Source: Apostichopus japonicus (lineage: Eukaryota; Echinodermata; Holothuroidea; Aspidochirotida; Stichopodidae). From it: a stretch of DNA of 64,000 nt. Under the pieces are notes generated by a model. It did no database searches, was not told the DNA's origin, and worked only from the letters and a program-made list of their open reading frames with translations. A program made the translations under genes and the position numbers. The stretch covers positions 35,891,001 through 35,955,000 of the forward strand of contig NC_092568.1 of NCBI RefSeq assembly GCF_037975245.1. The letters are read 5' to 3'. This document shows, piece by piece, positions 11,401 through 24,940 of the stretch; within the stretch, counting starts at the first letter, position 1, and every line of letters begins with the position of its first letter.

Positions 11401-14400
11401 CGTTTGTTTCTTGGTATAATTACCCACGTGTCTTCATAGTGCTAATCTTCGTGACGACAGTTTGGGATAAGATTTTCATACAAGTTTAATTCGACCGCTG
11501 ATTCACGCAGGAGCTTACAACCGTCAAAGATAAGTTTTCTATATAGCTTTCCTCACCCATGTTAAGCCATTTTACAGTTAATTCTTGCCGTGGGGGCTTT
11601 ACCTGGATATTTCTGATATCAACATCATTGCCGTATAGTTGATTGCACTTTTCAGCTTCTTGTTCAACTCCAGCTCTTACAGGTTATATGGTTGTTGAGA
11701 AATTTCTCCTAGAAAAGTAATAAACAATTTTCGAAACTTTTGAAGTCACTTTTGATTGATTGTTTTTTTCTTTTCTTTTTGGTTGTTATTGTTTGTTTCA
11801 GATTCATCATGTATAATTATTTATTCACCTTGAAAGCCCTGAGGACATAGACGATTGGCAATCTAGGAATTGTCGATAGTGTGTAATGGATTGCGTGGTT
11901 GAATAAACTTGATACATCTCACCGAGTAAGCTTTGGAATACACTGATATATTCCCCCGTAAGCGATATTGAGAATTTGCTCTATAGAACTAACGAGGCAA
12001 ATGCAAGATAAGATGGTGCATCATTTGCAACAATGCGAAGGGTGGTAGAGCATTCTACTTCGTTTTCAATTATACCAACAAATATATAAAAAGAAACGGA
12101 AATGCTGTGGCAGCGACTAAGAGATCCGCCGATGCTGTATATATCCTATTGAATAATAAGAATGTTGTCATATTCGACATCACTTCTAAAGGTATGGATG
12201 ACACTTGTTGTATTCAGTTGAACGACACATAGTTACAATCTTTTCAAATACATATGAGTGTCAAATTAGTGTTGCGCTGTAAAATATATACAGCCATTAA
12301 ATCGGTCAAAGGGTGGCACGTTTGCGTTAATGTGCATATATAGTTAATGTGTAAGGAAAGTGCACTTTAACACATGTGCTCAAGAATCCTTATGATATGA
12401 GAAACACTCCAGTTATGCTTCAGTATCGTCCCCCCCCCTTCCCATTATTTGTATATAAAAGATTGAGGTTTTTGTAGGATCTGAGAAGAATGGTACTCTT
12501 AAACAATGCGTTTCAGCCATGTCAACAAATGAATGTTGGATTTTAGAGATATTTTTCTTGACAATTGTCAAAAAGCGTTGAAATTTCAGAATCGTTTACC
12601 GCACCAAAAAGTGAAACAATTATTCGAAACGGAATCTACCATCTAACAAACATTATAATAAATTTTAAAAGAAAACATAAACACGACGTAACATGTCACA
12701 AATCAAATGTACACCCTAAATGCAAAATGAGGGCACAATTTTGGATGAGCATTGAAAAGGTACCACCAAATTTCGAAATTTATTATTGTCGTTATATGAA
12801 ATGCTATGCGAATCTGATTTTGAGTTACACATGCACTTCGAACATTCCAAAATTACAGTTATCTCTTTCAACTTCTGTCACCGTCATATCCCTATAATTA
12901 AAAGAACGAAACCCCTTTCATTAGTGATATAGGTATGACTCAAAGTTGTTTTTCACGACAATTAAGTTTCTTGGCGGTGCATTGTCATTCATATCGAACA
13001 GGAGAGATCAGTATGAAATTTGTTCCACTTTGTTCTAAAATGACTCACAAATCGTTACAAAAAGAGACGAAATATTGTATTTCCTGTCAACATTTTCATC
13101 AGTTTGGCAGATATGCTAAGAAGTGGGGGAGGGTGTTTCGTTTATTCATAGAAATAACATCATATAAATGTTGACGAACACCGTTAACTTTGTATGTTTC
13201 TAAGGTGAAGATCATATTCTCTGTGAAATATGAGAACTTCCATGAAAATGGTCTAGGCACGCTCCATCGGGCAGAGCTAGGATCGAAATATGAGCAATAT
13301 ACGTCTTGTCAGCCGTAAGTATGGAAATGAGTTCCCCTATCCGCACATTCAAATGTCACGGTGCGGGAATTGGTGTAGCTGATATTTCACACAAGTTACT
13401 ATTTATAATACTCCGTATACCATTTTATAGGCAAAAACCAGCTAGACTGATGAAAAGGTGTGTGGTGAGCTTAAGACGGATAGGGAGTTACAATGAGTCT
13501 GTCACATGTCTATATTCGTCAAGATTATATGGCAAAGATGAATCTGCATCGGCATGCATGTATGAAACATATATATATGTGTCAACATTTTTCGTAGCAA
13601 AATGGCGCAGTGTCACGGACATACCGTAAAGCACGTTGAGAGTAGATCTGAAATTTGTGCATGCTTTTCTGACGAAAATGGTCATACTTGTATGAAATCT
13701 TAAAGAATAGTTTTCCTATTTATCTTAGGTCACCAGAACATATAAAACACTAGTTCACCAAAGAATACATCCATCGCATTTAAGGTTGTTTAAAAATGAC
13801 CTTCCTAAACATATCTCTCTTTTACTTGAGAGGTAAAAGTTGCAGTGATCTGTGCACTTGTGTCTCCAAAAATTGGCAACCAGTCCGAAATCAGTGAGAA
13901 ATCATCTGCAAATATTATTTGAACTTTTGCGACAAATTGCGTGAAGTGACGAAAGCTGCCCAGTTCTTGACATATACACACTGTAAAGCTTAAATGGAAT
14001 AGGTCCCTCAAATACCTTTGACATTTTCATCACTTGACCCCTTTATTTGATTTTGACATTAAAGAGAGAGTGCTTTACAATTCTGTTATATGTTAAACAG
14101 TAAATCCTCTTTAAAATTGCGAACAATTCGCTATTCGGTTTATCGTTTGTTTGCATTAATGTTTACCATTTGGAGTGGAAAGCTTAGAATACTTGATGAC
14201 TAAACCAGGTGGAAGTTACACGACGGCTTACTAAAGTATATTGTATTTCCCGGAAGTATGTGTTGAATTCTAAACAGTCATACAACAAGTTGAAAGACTA
14301 TATTAGATACATGTTAGATATTACTGTTTGTGAATGGTACACGATGAACGTGCCGCGTTGCATCTTTGCATTCTAACACAATTGAAATATATCGGATACA

Positions 14401-14700
14401 TTCCATTCGGTATACAGCAATTTCCACGTATACCAGTATTAAAGGCAATACGTTTAAACTTTGGTTATATTTAAATACTTTACCCTCTTTGAAATTCTGA
14501 CACTAAATCTGTGCGATTTTTTTTCCGTTTTAATGTGTTATTGTTCAACTTAACAGGTGCTTTTAAAACTGAATAATTGTTTCCGAACAATATGAATGCA
14601 TTTCATTCCAGTCCTTTATACAACAAGTAGAACGTATATCTAATAACTGTCAGCTATTTCTGCTTGTCAATTATAAATGGAATTTTTGACGCCTTGCTGC
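8451..14700. other. No gene recognised
   Basis: Long AT-rich non-coding stretch. Frames at 12565-12897 (110 codons, TTG start), 12935-13174 and 13306-13629 follow one another on the plus strand but show no recognisable domain. A possible splice acceptor (TTTCAG at about 12590) and donor (GTAAGT at about 13315) exist but do not assemble into a convincing gene. Confidence 0.5.
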
Positions 14701-15140
14701 ACGCGTGCTGACAAAACTAAAAAGTATGTGTTGAATACCATTACATACAGCAGGTTACGAGGTTATTCAATATAACGTAGAACACATGAACTTTTACTAT
14801 TAAGTTCTTACTGTTTGGGGAATAGCAGGTGATATACGCGCATTTCTGTTTGCGTGCTATTACAACTGAATTATATGTGTTGTCACCATTCCTTTATGCA
14901 ACTGGTTGCAAGTATACCAGAGAGAATGTGGTACGAGAACTGTTACCTACAGCTGGGAGTTGTTCCATAACTACTCCCTGCCGACAGTTACTATGTATAC
15001 TGTGTGTCAATGGTCAATGTTCAGAGGGCCACCTTGCTACATACATGCTATCACAACTGAAGTAATTGTGCTGAGCACCTGTAACAAACAGCAGGTTGCT
15101 TTATACCAGAGATAATGAGGAACAACGAACTATTACTTTT
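14701..15140. repeat. Degenerate tandem repeat, 3 units of about 150-190 bp
   Basis: Units begin near 14701, 14852 and 15043, each with a GCGTGCT or CATGCTATCACAACTGA-like start. Units 2 and 3 share TATACCAGAGA and a GAAC/GAACTATTAC end. Units 1 and 3 share CAGCAGGTT. Unit spacing is unequal (about 151 and 191 bp), so the units have diverged and gained or lost sequence. Two overlapping open frames here are by-products of the repeat. Confidence 0.65.
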
Positions 15141-15186
15141 ACGTTATTAATGTGTGCCAAAGGTAGGTGGTGTGTTTGCAGCCTTA

Positions 15187-15395
15187 TTTAAGGCTAGGGG
15201 AGAATTGGCCTTCCGGCTAACCGGCTCGAAACCAATGGGCCTCTAGGTCGGAGTTCCTCTAAGTCGCGAAATGTGCTAGCTTCTTGCGAGGCGCCACTTG
15301 TGCCGTTTGCTTCAAAGCCCCAATGCCGCCGATTGGATTGTTGAGCCAGTAGCAATTTATGCATCAGTCCGACCTTGCTTAGCGTTTTCACCGTG
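15187..15395. other. GC-rich island of unknown nature
   Basis: About 200 bp are clearly more GC-rich than everything around them, with several CpG-containing words such as GCGAGGCGCCAC. A short inverted repeat GCCTTATTTAAGGC sits at its left edge. A 65-codon minus-strand frame spans it but resembles nothing I know. It could be a piece of a transposable element, a decayed gene fragment or a conserved exon. I cannot tell which. Confidence 0.4.
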
Positions 15396-16340
15396 AACTA
15401 TATATATTGTTACAGAAATAAAATGATGTTTAACTTTCCTTATTTCCTTTTCTGTATTTAAAGTGAGCCTATGTGTAGTTTATGCGGTTAATGTGCAGTG
15501 TAAATGGAATTTAAAAATCATAAAATAAATTTAATTTCTTCATGGTTAGATGTAAATGATCGCTTGGTTTTGTTTCAAACCTACCTTTAAGACATGATTT
15601 CTTCTCTTACAGCTAGCGATAACTTACTGATTCATTCCTTCGTTGAATCAAACATAGACAAAATAAGACGCATGTGTTTCTCCTATGTACCAATTTCTTC
15701 CTCCCCCTTCAATTCCCCCTCTCCAGCCTGCGAACGTCCAAAAAGAACCCCCCCCCCAAAAAAAAAAACAACGGATAAGGATTGGCATATATGCAGCTTA
15801 AAGTAGCATGTATTTAATCTCGGTCAGTCAACCCTTTTTTCTTTTCACGGAAGCTAGATGGATTATTTTCGTCTATTCAACTCTTTATGCCTGCAAAGAT
15901 GGGTTTATTCCATAAGGACAGAAACCCGTCTCCTCAAACATTTACATTTGTGTGCACCGAAGAAATGTGGTATGCTGCTGATATCACAGAGTGAAATGCG
16001 CCTAATTAGCTTTATCCCTGGGGATGAATCGTGTGCTAATATAGAGCCTTCTTCGGTGTCATTAAACCAGAAAATCAACTAGCAGGCTAGCTTAAGGATA
16101 TCACAAATTCAGAACTTAATGCAAAACTGTCCGATGGCATGAAATTTGAGTGAGTCGGTAAAAAATGATTTTAGCTGAGGAACAAACGAAATACTTGCCC
16201 TATGACCTTGGCATTTTAACTATTTAAACGAATGTGAAATGATTGCTTTTTTTAAGCAAAGAGTGCACCAAAATCGAAGAGACTCCCATGAACCTTGATG
16301 CTCTTAGTCATACTTGTGTTTTCGAGGCTATAGATATAGG
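15396..16340. other. No gene recognised
   Basis: AT-rich sequence with a C-run and an adjoining A-run at about 15750-15768. Frames of 70-74 codons show no recognisable domain. Confidence 0.5.
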
Positions 16341-16815
16341 CTTCCAGAAAGTAGTGAAATATTTTCAAAAACACTAAAGCACGAAGCAAATATTATATTT
16401 TAGAGATTCTCTATTCTCATGGAGAGGGATGCGATCTGACCATAACAACTCTCTGATCTGACACTTCGAGAAAGTAGTAACGGTTTGTTCTAAAAACTAC
16501 TGCAGCAAGCTTATGATATACTTTAAGGATACTCTATTCTCATGGAGTTAGATGCAAACACTTCCAGAAAATAACAACATGTTTTGTCACTCTAAGTCAA
16601 CAAGCTTATGATATATGCCAATGATATATTTTAAAGATGTTGTGTTTTCATGGAGAGCAGCGCTTTCTGACACTTCCAGATGTAGTAACAGTTTTTGTAA
16701 CACTAACGTAACAAGCTAAGGATATATTTTAAGAATGCTCTATATCTCATGGAGATAAATGCTAACACCCCCTGAAAGGATTAACATATTTTGTTACACT
16801 AATGCAACAAAATAA
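16341..16815. repeat. Degenerate minisatellite, about 5 units of 95-123 bp
   Basis: Units start near 16341, 16464, 16561, 16673 and 16768. Recurrent words are ACTTCCAGAAA at the unit start, an AACACTAA-GCAACAAGCTTATGATAT-like centre, and CTCTATTCTCATGGAGA before the unit end. The fifth unit is partial. Spacing varies (about 123, 97, 112, 95 bp), so this is an old array. Confidence 0.8.
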
Positions 16816-16898
16816 CAGTATTATTTAGTGGTGTTATTAGTAGTCACCGTGAAAAACATTACCTAGCCCTTACTTGGTGTATTCAAAATCGCCGGGTA

Positions 16899-16936
16899 AC
16901 TATACTATACTGCAACGCAGTACTAGTATAGTATAA
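16899..16936. repeat. Imperfect hairpin
   Basis: ACTATACTATACTGC is followed after a 3-nt spacer (AAC) by GCAGT and an AGTATAGTAT-containing arm. The arms pair fully apart from a small bulge on the right side. It lies just after the minisatellite. Function unknown. Confidence 0.5.
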
Positions 16937-18197
16937 TACTGCACTTTTGTCTACATTCATAGAGTTATGTTTATTATCATATCTGAGTCAATTATATTTA
17001 TAATCAGGGTGACCTAATTATTTTTGTTTGTCATGTGAACCATCACGTTGACGATCATATAAGCTTACAGCTTTTGACGATGTTTAGGCTCATACTTACA
17101 GGTAAATTATTTCATGATATGGAATAATTATTGTAATGAGCGTTAAGCAACTATACATGATGATACTAACATGTGGCATATTAAACGGAGAAAAACGCAA
17201 TATAAAAACAATTCCTTTCTTACATACTAAAGAATAGAATGTTTGACGTCGACGTAAAGCAAGCGCATAATTGCTTATTATGATCTTGAGTTATCCACGC
17301 ATCACTTATTTTACATAACAAGAACTTAACACATATGTTAGCCTGCTCAATATTATAATTCGACGATAGTACCAATTTATAGCAGTTTTGCATTTTAGAA
17401 TTATCTCGTGTGAAACAGAATAATGTGTAAACCATATGTAAGTTGAATTATTTAGTCATTTAACTGTTTTACTTACATGCCTGTGAAATTTTAATGCAAT
17501 GTTTAATGGTCTATATTTCATAACCTGAGACGTTTTTCTGGAAGCGATTTGAAACATTATCAGACTGATTAAACATCATAACATCATATAATATAGTAAT
17601 TGATACGTAGTGACAAAATAAGCAGCTGTTTTTTTTTTTTGTAAATATAACTTGCTGGAGTTAATACTCCTCCGCCATCCAAATAAAGGACCATAATTTT
17701 GAAAATCAGAACTATGCATCACAAATAAACATGAAAAAATGACTTTACGTGATTTTTGAGATGGTTAGCATCTCCAAATAGAGAGTTAAATGGTTTAATA
17801 AATATATTGAGAGATGTCTATGATTTACGCTATGAAAAAATGACTACCGCATTGATACTACGAAACTCTTGTAAATATAGCAACGCCGGTTGACATAGAT
17901 AGATGCATCCACTTTAGACGGGTTGACTGGCATCCAAAAATTTAAGTGGTTGCCAGAGGGTGATCTAGAAGGATATGAATGTCACATGATGCTTTCCATC
18001 GATCATAGGTCAGTATACGAACAGATAAAATCCACCAAATCTGCTGTTCATCGCCTTGTGCCCAATTATAGAAAGTAATCCAATATTGACCACGGGATTC
18101 AGCATAGTTTCTGCGGCATAAAAAAGCCCGCCAAATGGGCCGGAAAGAACTCGATGAATTAACCATGCAGCGTCAGTATAAGGTGTTTTAAGATGTT
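16937..18197. other. No gene recognised
   Basis: AT-rich non-coding sequence with a T-run at about 17630. Frames of 71-74 codons on the minus strand show no recognisable domain. Confidence 0.5.
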
Positions 18198-18226
18198 TAT
18201 ATATTTATATATATATATATATATAT
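18198..18226. repeat. (TA)n microsatellite
   Basis: An uninterrupted or nearly uninterrupted TA run. Confidence 0.9.
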
Positions 18227-19727
18227 TAATACGTCCTCTGCATTTGATTTGAATTGTGTTATGATACTGATTCATACATTTGGCACAACGATACAATATC
18301 AGTCAGATGCATCTATACATGGCCTTCGTGTTATACTTAATTAGCTTAACATAAAATTTAATCGACAAAAATCATGGTGGATATTTTCAAATGGTCTTCC
18401 GTTATTTATAAAGCCGTGATGAAAGCAAATAAGGAAGCATGCCAAAGTGCAACCACTTTATTTATGTAATTTCTTGTTCTAGTGTCAATTTCCCTTTTTC
18501 TGATTTTTAACCATTCCAATCATTCTTACCTTCGAGGTAGATCGAAACTTGAGAATATCTTTCGATCATCACTTTTTCAACGCTCATGATTCTTATTATG
18601 CTTATAATTTCCAGAAGGAGGAACGGACTTTTGACACCATATGTAGTAAAACTATTCAAAATGTCCAAAGTTTTGTTTTGCTTAGAATGTATAAAATATA
18701 TTATCAAACTTAAATCCTATTATTCTATTGTATTTTAAAATATGATTATAAGTTATAAAGATGTACACGCTTGTGCGTGCATAATAACAATCTCACTTAT
18801 TAATACTTAACATCACATTTAGACTTGTATCCATTCATCGATATTTTCACCTTATCTCTTTAATTCATCATGAAATATTACCGTTCATTTGAAACACATA
18901 AGAAATGCAACAACTGTGTCAGATGTAGCTTATTTCTTACACATTTTGAATTCTAAACAGTGCGAAATCACATTTTTGGGGTGTCCACACTGGCCAATAT
19001 GTTCGAAGAGTGATTTCAATATTTCTCCTCGGAGCACTTCTTTCAACTGAAAGTCTTGTAGTGTGCAAACCTTACGAGTTGGTTTGACGTCACTCTCTTG
19101 TAAGATTTAATTTACTGCTTTAAAGAGTCATCATCATACCATGGCACTCTCTAATAGATAATTCCAACTTTTTTTTAGGTAATACATTGGAGTTACTTGC
19201 GTAGCAGTCATTATCATTTTGCCATAATTGCTGATCGTTCGTGAACGGCATGAAAAGAGGTATAGTTTTGAAATCAACCTCGAGTCTTTGCAAACATGAC
19301 ACTAACAAATGATTTACATTTAATGAATCTCATGACACATTTCCTTGGGTCAGACAAAACCGGTTCAATGACTCTTCATGGCAGTAGAAACTCTTAACAT
19401 AGTAACAGGTTAGCAGTTTATGGTACTTATGGACAGAAAGTTAAATGTGCCAATTGTTTACCCTTATATCGACCAAATTGATATTTCCCCACAAGATTCT
19501 GATTCTGATGAACGTGCAGAATAATCTGAAATATCGCGTCATATCGAACATAATTCCTACATCCTTAATTGAATAGACAAACATAATAATACAATAATAT
19601 GATTATGTGTGCTACAGGCGTTACCAAGAAAAAACATTTGGTGGGTGACAATAACAAATAAGTTAATATATTAACTCGTATCTAATATAGTCTATTGTTT
19701 TCATTACAGCTGGCTTACCCTATTTAC

Positions 19728-19731
<4 letters not shown>
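18227..19731. other. No gene recognised
   Basis: AT-rich non-coding sequence. Nothing recognisable on either strand. Confidence 0.5.

Positions 19732-19774
<43 letters not shown>
19732..19774. repeat. (TA)n microsatellite
   Basis: About 21 TA dinucleotides in a row. Confidence 0.95.
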
Positions 19775-19776
<2 letters not shown>

Positions 19777-21534
19777 CACAGAAAAAAATATGAAAACGTT
19801 GTCAGTGTGATATTGCTCACGTATATGTGGGCAATTTTGTACATGCCGTTATCGCCGAAGCCGTGATAATAACGCAGTGTATGTCCAACGAATGGTTACA
19901 GCGATCTAGATACAAAGCCGTATACATTACAAAGAGATATCATTCAATTGTGTGATAACTGCTAAAAAAAGAATCATCGCCACTACGTACAAAGGAGTGA
20001 AATCTAAAAATATATTCTTCACAAGCTATACCTCGGCGCAGGCACAGAACGTACACATCAGCACAAGCACTGTCCATCAGTCTGTATAAGCGACAGCATA
20101 AAGAATGAAAACATTCTTTGAACATTTCATGTGTAAATTGGTGAACATCTGGGCAGATGTTTGTTCGAGAGATCCAATGGACCACTTTTGCTTCTGAATT
20201 CATGCATGAGGTCAGCATTGAGACGATTCGAATTACGAGACGTTATTTTCAGAAAATAAATCGCAAGTGTTATCAGGTTGTACTGAATTATTGCGCATAC
20301 AGGTTTAGACATTTTACCAGATATTCATGTTCATTTTAATAAGATTCAAGAAATAGATTAATAAGGACGGGTGAATGTCCTCACGACGATTTCCCTAAAA
20401 GAAGTCAAGTTTTAATTAAGTAAGTATAATGCTTACTTCTTTATTTCTTGCATAAATCCAGAAATGTTCTTAAAGTCAATTGTCTCATACCTGGAACTCC
20501 TCAGTAGGTCAAAAATCTCCGTGCTTACAAAGAAAAGGAAGAAAGTGAAGAGGTTCTATTTGATTAAATCATCAGGCTTCGACCACAACATCAAACCGAT
20601 GTAGAACCAGTTGTCAAGTTAATTAAACAACACGTCGGAATAGGGAAAGCGCCGAAAGGTCGTAGAATAAAAATATAGTGAAAGCTTTTGACTGATCCTT
20701 ATAATGCTGATAGGATCAAACTAATCTATACTGGCATTACAGGCTAGAATTCATTTCGAATTCTGGAGCAGAAGAAAAGACCGATTAAAAGTCAGAGCTA
20801 AATTTGTTCGTCCTCATGCCAAGCTACATTAATTTCTTCTTCTTTCTTGCAGATTGTTGATTCATTCGGAATTATCTCATTTGCCAATATCATTATGGAT
20901 AGGAAAAGGTCGGAAAACAAATTGGTTTTTTCTCTTTAGCAAAACATTTTCTTCGGCAGAAAATTAGAATTTCGTAGACCTTTTGCCTCCTTACTTATAT
21001 ATATATATTTCATTATCTGCCATGACAGGGATAAGAAAGCTAAATCATTGAAAAAATTAGTCTTTAGTAATTGTATTGTTTTACATATAATTATATATGA
21101 AAAAAAAAATATATTAGTAAACCAGCTATTCGGGGTTTTTGGTCATCAATTTCCTGAATTTAAATTTTCAAAGTACTATACAAAACATGTGATTCCACGT
21201 TAACAACTAGCTAGTTTTTTTCTCACCAAATCAATGTTAATTAGCGTGTAATTAATTAACTCATTTATTTATTCGATTCCTACAAATTTCTACAAAATAC
21301 ATATTCACATTAGTATCAATTGCATGCAAAAAGGGGGAACACAGATTAATATTTCAAAATATAATAATTGGATTTCACTTATAAAGTACCGTAATACAAA
21401 TTACGTCAAATATTCTCACATATATAGCAGTACTCAAATGAAGAAAACCAATAAAGTGCTTTTACGATGTCGCTCTTTGAGAGTTATGTCCAATGTCATA
21501 TTTCTATCATTCAACATTCATCGACTTTTATAGG
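19775..21534. other. No gene recognised
   Basis: AT-rich non-coding sequence. A 92-codon minus-strand frame (19940-20218) has several Cys residues but no known motif. A short TA run lies at about 20994-21010. Confidence 0.5.
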
Positions 21535-22105
21535 ATTCATTTCCCCTTCAGTATTTCTGCTTCCAAGGTGTGTCTGAGGTTAGAACACCTGCTTTCATTG
21601 TATTTATAATACGCATCAGTAGATAAGTGGTTCTTGATATCGCCGGAAGGAAACATTTAAGGAATCTAACTTACCAAGTGAGAAAACCGTTTTAAATTCA
21701 ATTCCCTTGTAGTATTCCCGCTTTCAAAGGTGATTGTCCTTAGTATTCAGTGTTTCATAATGCAACAGTATAGTAAAGTAGTATTGATATCACCGTAAGA
21801 AGTCTACCTGGCCAAAGATACTTGTCACGTCTGTCATGCTGTATGCATTCTATATTTCTGCTTCCATTGTGATTGCCCTGCATATTCCTGCTTTCATATT
21901 ATTAACGTATATTAACAGAAGATAAAGGGTTTTGATATATTTCAGGAATCTAACTAATCAAATGTGATGACCTTCATGGTTCGATTTCCTTATAATATTC
22001 CTGCCTTTATAATTCGTGTTTTGATGATGTTATCGTAAAGAAACAGTCGGTAAATAGTGATGATAACGCCGAAGATAATCGAACTGTCCAAAAATGAGCT
22101 CACTT
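21535..22105. repeat. Degenerate tandem repeat, 4 units of about 130-160 bp
   Basis: Units begin near 21535, 21695, 21845 and 21979 with ATTC(A)-TTTCC-like starts. They share AGTATTTCTGCTTCCA/TATTCCTGC words, a central GATATCGCCGG or GATATCACCG segment and an AGGAATCTAACTTACCAA-type end. Strong divergence between units indicates an old array. Confidence 0.75.
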
Positions 22106-24831
22106 TCAATTAATTTTATGTCTAAATTATGTTATTATTAAAATTTCTACCACGTAATGTCATTTAAACATCATCTTTAATGGTAGTAAAGGCTCCGTCC
22201 AAATGAATACGTAAAAAAACTAATCAATTGATGTTGACTTTAAGGTTGCTAATTTGAATAAATAGTTGGTACCGTTTGTAGAGAACAATTTGCCGATCCA
22301 AACTGCTGCTTTAATCTCGTATTCTTTATGTTGTCTCCTTCAAACGCATTCGACGTTCAGCCTTGCATCTACCCGTGATTAACAATTAACTGACGGAAAT
22401 CGCAGACTATATAGAACAGAGATAACTTTTCCTCCATTTGTGACGATAAATATTGCATTTGTTTACTTTTGGGCCTCAATTAGTGTTAAAATAAACTCTA
22501 CCTCGTCCCTTTGGGTTGTTAATATATAATTATAAAGGTCACAGAAATAGGGAGAATGTAGACACTTGAGGGGTTCTATAGTTTTCTCCTTTGAATTTTT
22601 ACATGAGTTATTTGTTCATTAAGATAGTAAACGATTTTCGAATGGGGTCGTGTTAACTAAGGATGTTGGCAGAAAGGCTGTACACTATTTATATCTCCAA
22701 ACATGACTCATAGCGTTTACAACATTATGTTTTGTTATTGTAGACTCATGGGGAATGTTTGAGTTAGGTAATTTCATAAAACAGTATTGATATTATAATG
22801 AGATTATGTTAAGGACAATGACAGAAAATACTACATATGTTCTTTTCAAGTGCACGACATAGAGCATTCGGATCTGAAAGTGGTAATTACTCTAGACTGG
22901 AATACTGGAATTCAGAAACACCTTTGCAGACCTTTGTTCGCACAAGCCAACGAGGCCTATTACTTTCTAAATCGGGAAGATTTTTAATTGTAATTTTGAT
23001 CATTGTTGCATGAATTGATTTTTCCGTATGAAAACAATATATGTGCAACTTCCAAAGAAACTTTAGGTTTAATCGATGCATCGACCAATTGGTAACGACT
23101 CTCTTTTTCATGAGGTGAGTCAGATCCGAGAATTTAGAAGCAGATTATGTTACATGTAAACTTACTCGTACGTCAGCGTTCTGTTATGGTACACTGATAC
23201 AATATAAACCTTGAACCAGCACCCCATTTCTATCACCCTAACCTAACTAAATAATGTCCAGTATTCGGAATTGTTAATGAATAATGGAAGATTAGATCGA
23301 TTTGACATTCATCTCACTTCTCCCTTCCAACTTCCCTCCGTTTATGCTAGGTGAGATTTAGTCAGGTTCATAGCTTACCACTGTATTTTGCCGTAGCTTG
23401 AAACTTCGTGGCTCTCTGACTCACTGTCTGAATTTATTTGAAATGCAACTTTCTCTGTAGAAAGCAACAACGTTTTGTGCTTAATTAATAGATACCACCA
23501 AATTTGGTTAAAGAATATATCCGCCATACAAATGCTATACTCATGTGGCCTTAATCTAATGACTCTTGTTAAGACATGATCTTCAGCCACTGGTATATAT
23601 TTCCTCAATAAACTTTTGCAAAATAAATGGTTACCACTCAAGGATAAGTATTATTTGGCGGTTATGGCATCCAAGGGGTTTTTCCCGCATTGTCTAGACT
23701 GCATACACATTAGTGACAAACATTAATACGCCTTTGCTGGTGATTGATTGCTGTCTGTTGTTCATCAATTATTTCGTTTTACCCTTTATTAGTTTTCGAA
23801 AGGATGTTATTGCTTTGGATTTAACCTTGTTGTTACATAGACACAACTGACGCCATGTTAGGTGGGATTGGTTTTTCTCAACACGCTAGCCTACATGTTG
23901 ATTAAATGACCAGTGGGGCTCTCCAAGCGTTTCAACGAAAGAGCGCTGTCATAAATGAACTTATGGCTGTGATCTTTACTGTGTATACACATAGTCTGAA
24001 TCTAAGCAACGCGTGAAAGAATTTGAACACGACTGCTGAACATTAATACAGACGCGCTGGGTGATGACTAGTTCTACTTTTGCTATTTCGTGTAACGAGA
24101 AACATGTTTTAGAAAAAAACGTTGAGGTGTTTAAAATAGTGTGTATGGTTTGAAATTTCAGATGCAACTTTTAAATGATTTAGTCTTCGATAACTGCGAA
24201 CGAATAAGTATGTATTTATACAGTCTAATAGATAATACTAAAACTAATAGTTACAACTTTTCGGGTTTCGCGGAACTAGATAGAACCGAATGACAGCGCC
24301 CTGTTTATTCTGTCCATGGTTGGAAGGGCCCGCTGCTAACTACATATAATCATTCTCTGTGGAAATATCTGTCATTTCTCTCAGACTTCTGTGGTTACGC
24401 ACATGATTCTGCGCAAAATGTAAGACATTTGCTTGCAAAACGTATTTCACTTCAGTGATGACGAAAGAAAAATGCACGACAGAAGAACCAACGGGAAAAG
24501 CGACATTATAGAAGTTTCCACTAAAACTAAAACATTTGATTATCTGTTTGGGACTACATGAGATTTATACACTTTATCGGGCAAAAATAGTGAAATTATA
24601 TAGAAGAAAGAACTTTGGTTTTCTAATTTATCAGTATTAAATAGTTTATCCAATTAAGAGTAACAATGTCAAGGAAAGTACCAACTTTGTTGTAGGAAAC
24701 AAATCAATAATGACATTAATCAATAAAGTAAAATTAATTAACGACCCAGTCACAAACAATAATACTAGTTTACATATATATAGAAGAATGGAACCCAGGA
24801 CTTATCCAGCTGGGGAAAACATTTTTATATT
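22106..24831. other. No gene recognised
   Basis: AT-rich non-coding sequence. Frames of 63-88 codons on the minus strand carry no recognisable domain. Confidence 0.5.
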
Positions 24832-24940
24832 GTACGCTTCATGTCCCTCTTTAAAGCACTCCTACTGACAGTATGAGCAGTATGCAAATGTCATATTTCT
24901 ATTAGGTAAATGTTAGGAATTGTGCACAGTATGCAGTACG
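24832..24940 (+). repeat. Dispersed repeat, copy A
   Basis: This stretch matches 56703-56812 in the same orientation. Shared words are AGCACT, TGACAGTATGAGCAGTATG (TGTCAGTATGAGCAGTATG in the other copy), TCATATTTCTAT and GTTAGGAA-TTGT. No gene-like or transposon-end feature is visible, so the family and true boundaries are unknown. Confidence 0.6.

Noticed and set aside
12565-13629. Run of three plus-strand frames with possible splice sites (a hypothetical multi-exon gene)
   Set aside because: Frames are in different phases, the first has a non-ATG start, a possible 110-bp exon at 13205-13314 has only generic splice sites, and no protein similarity is visible.
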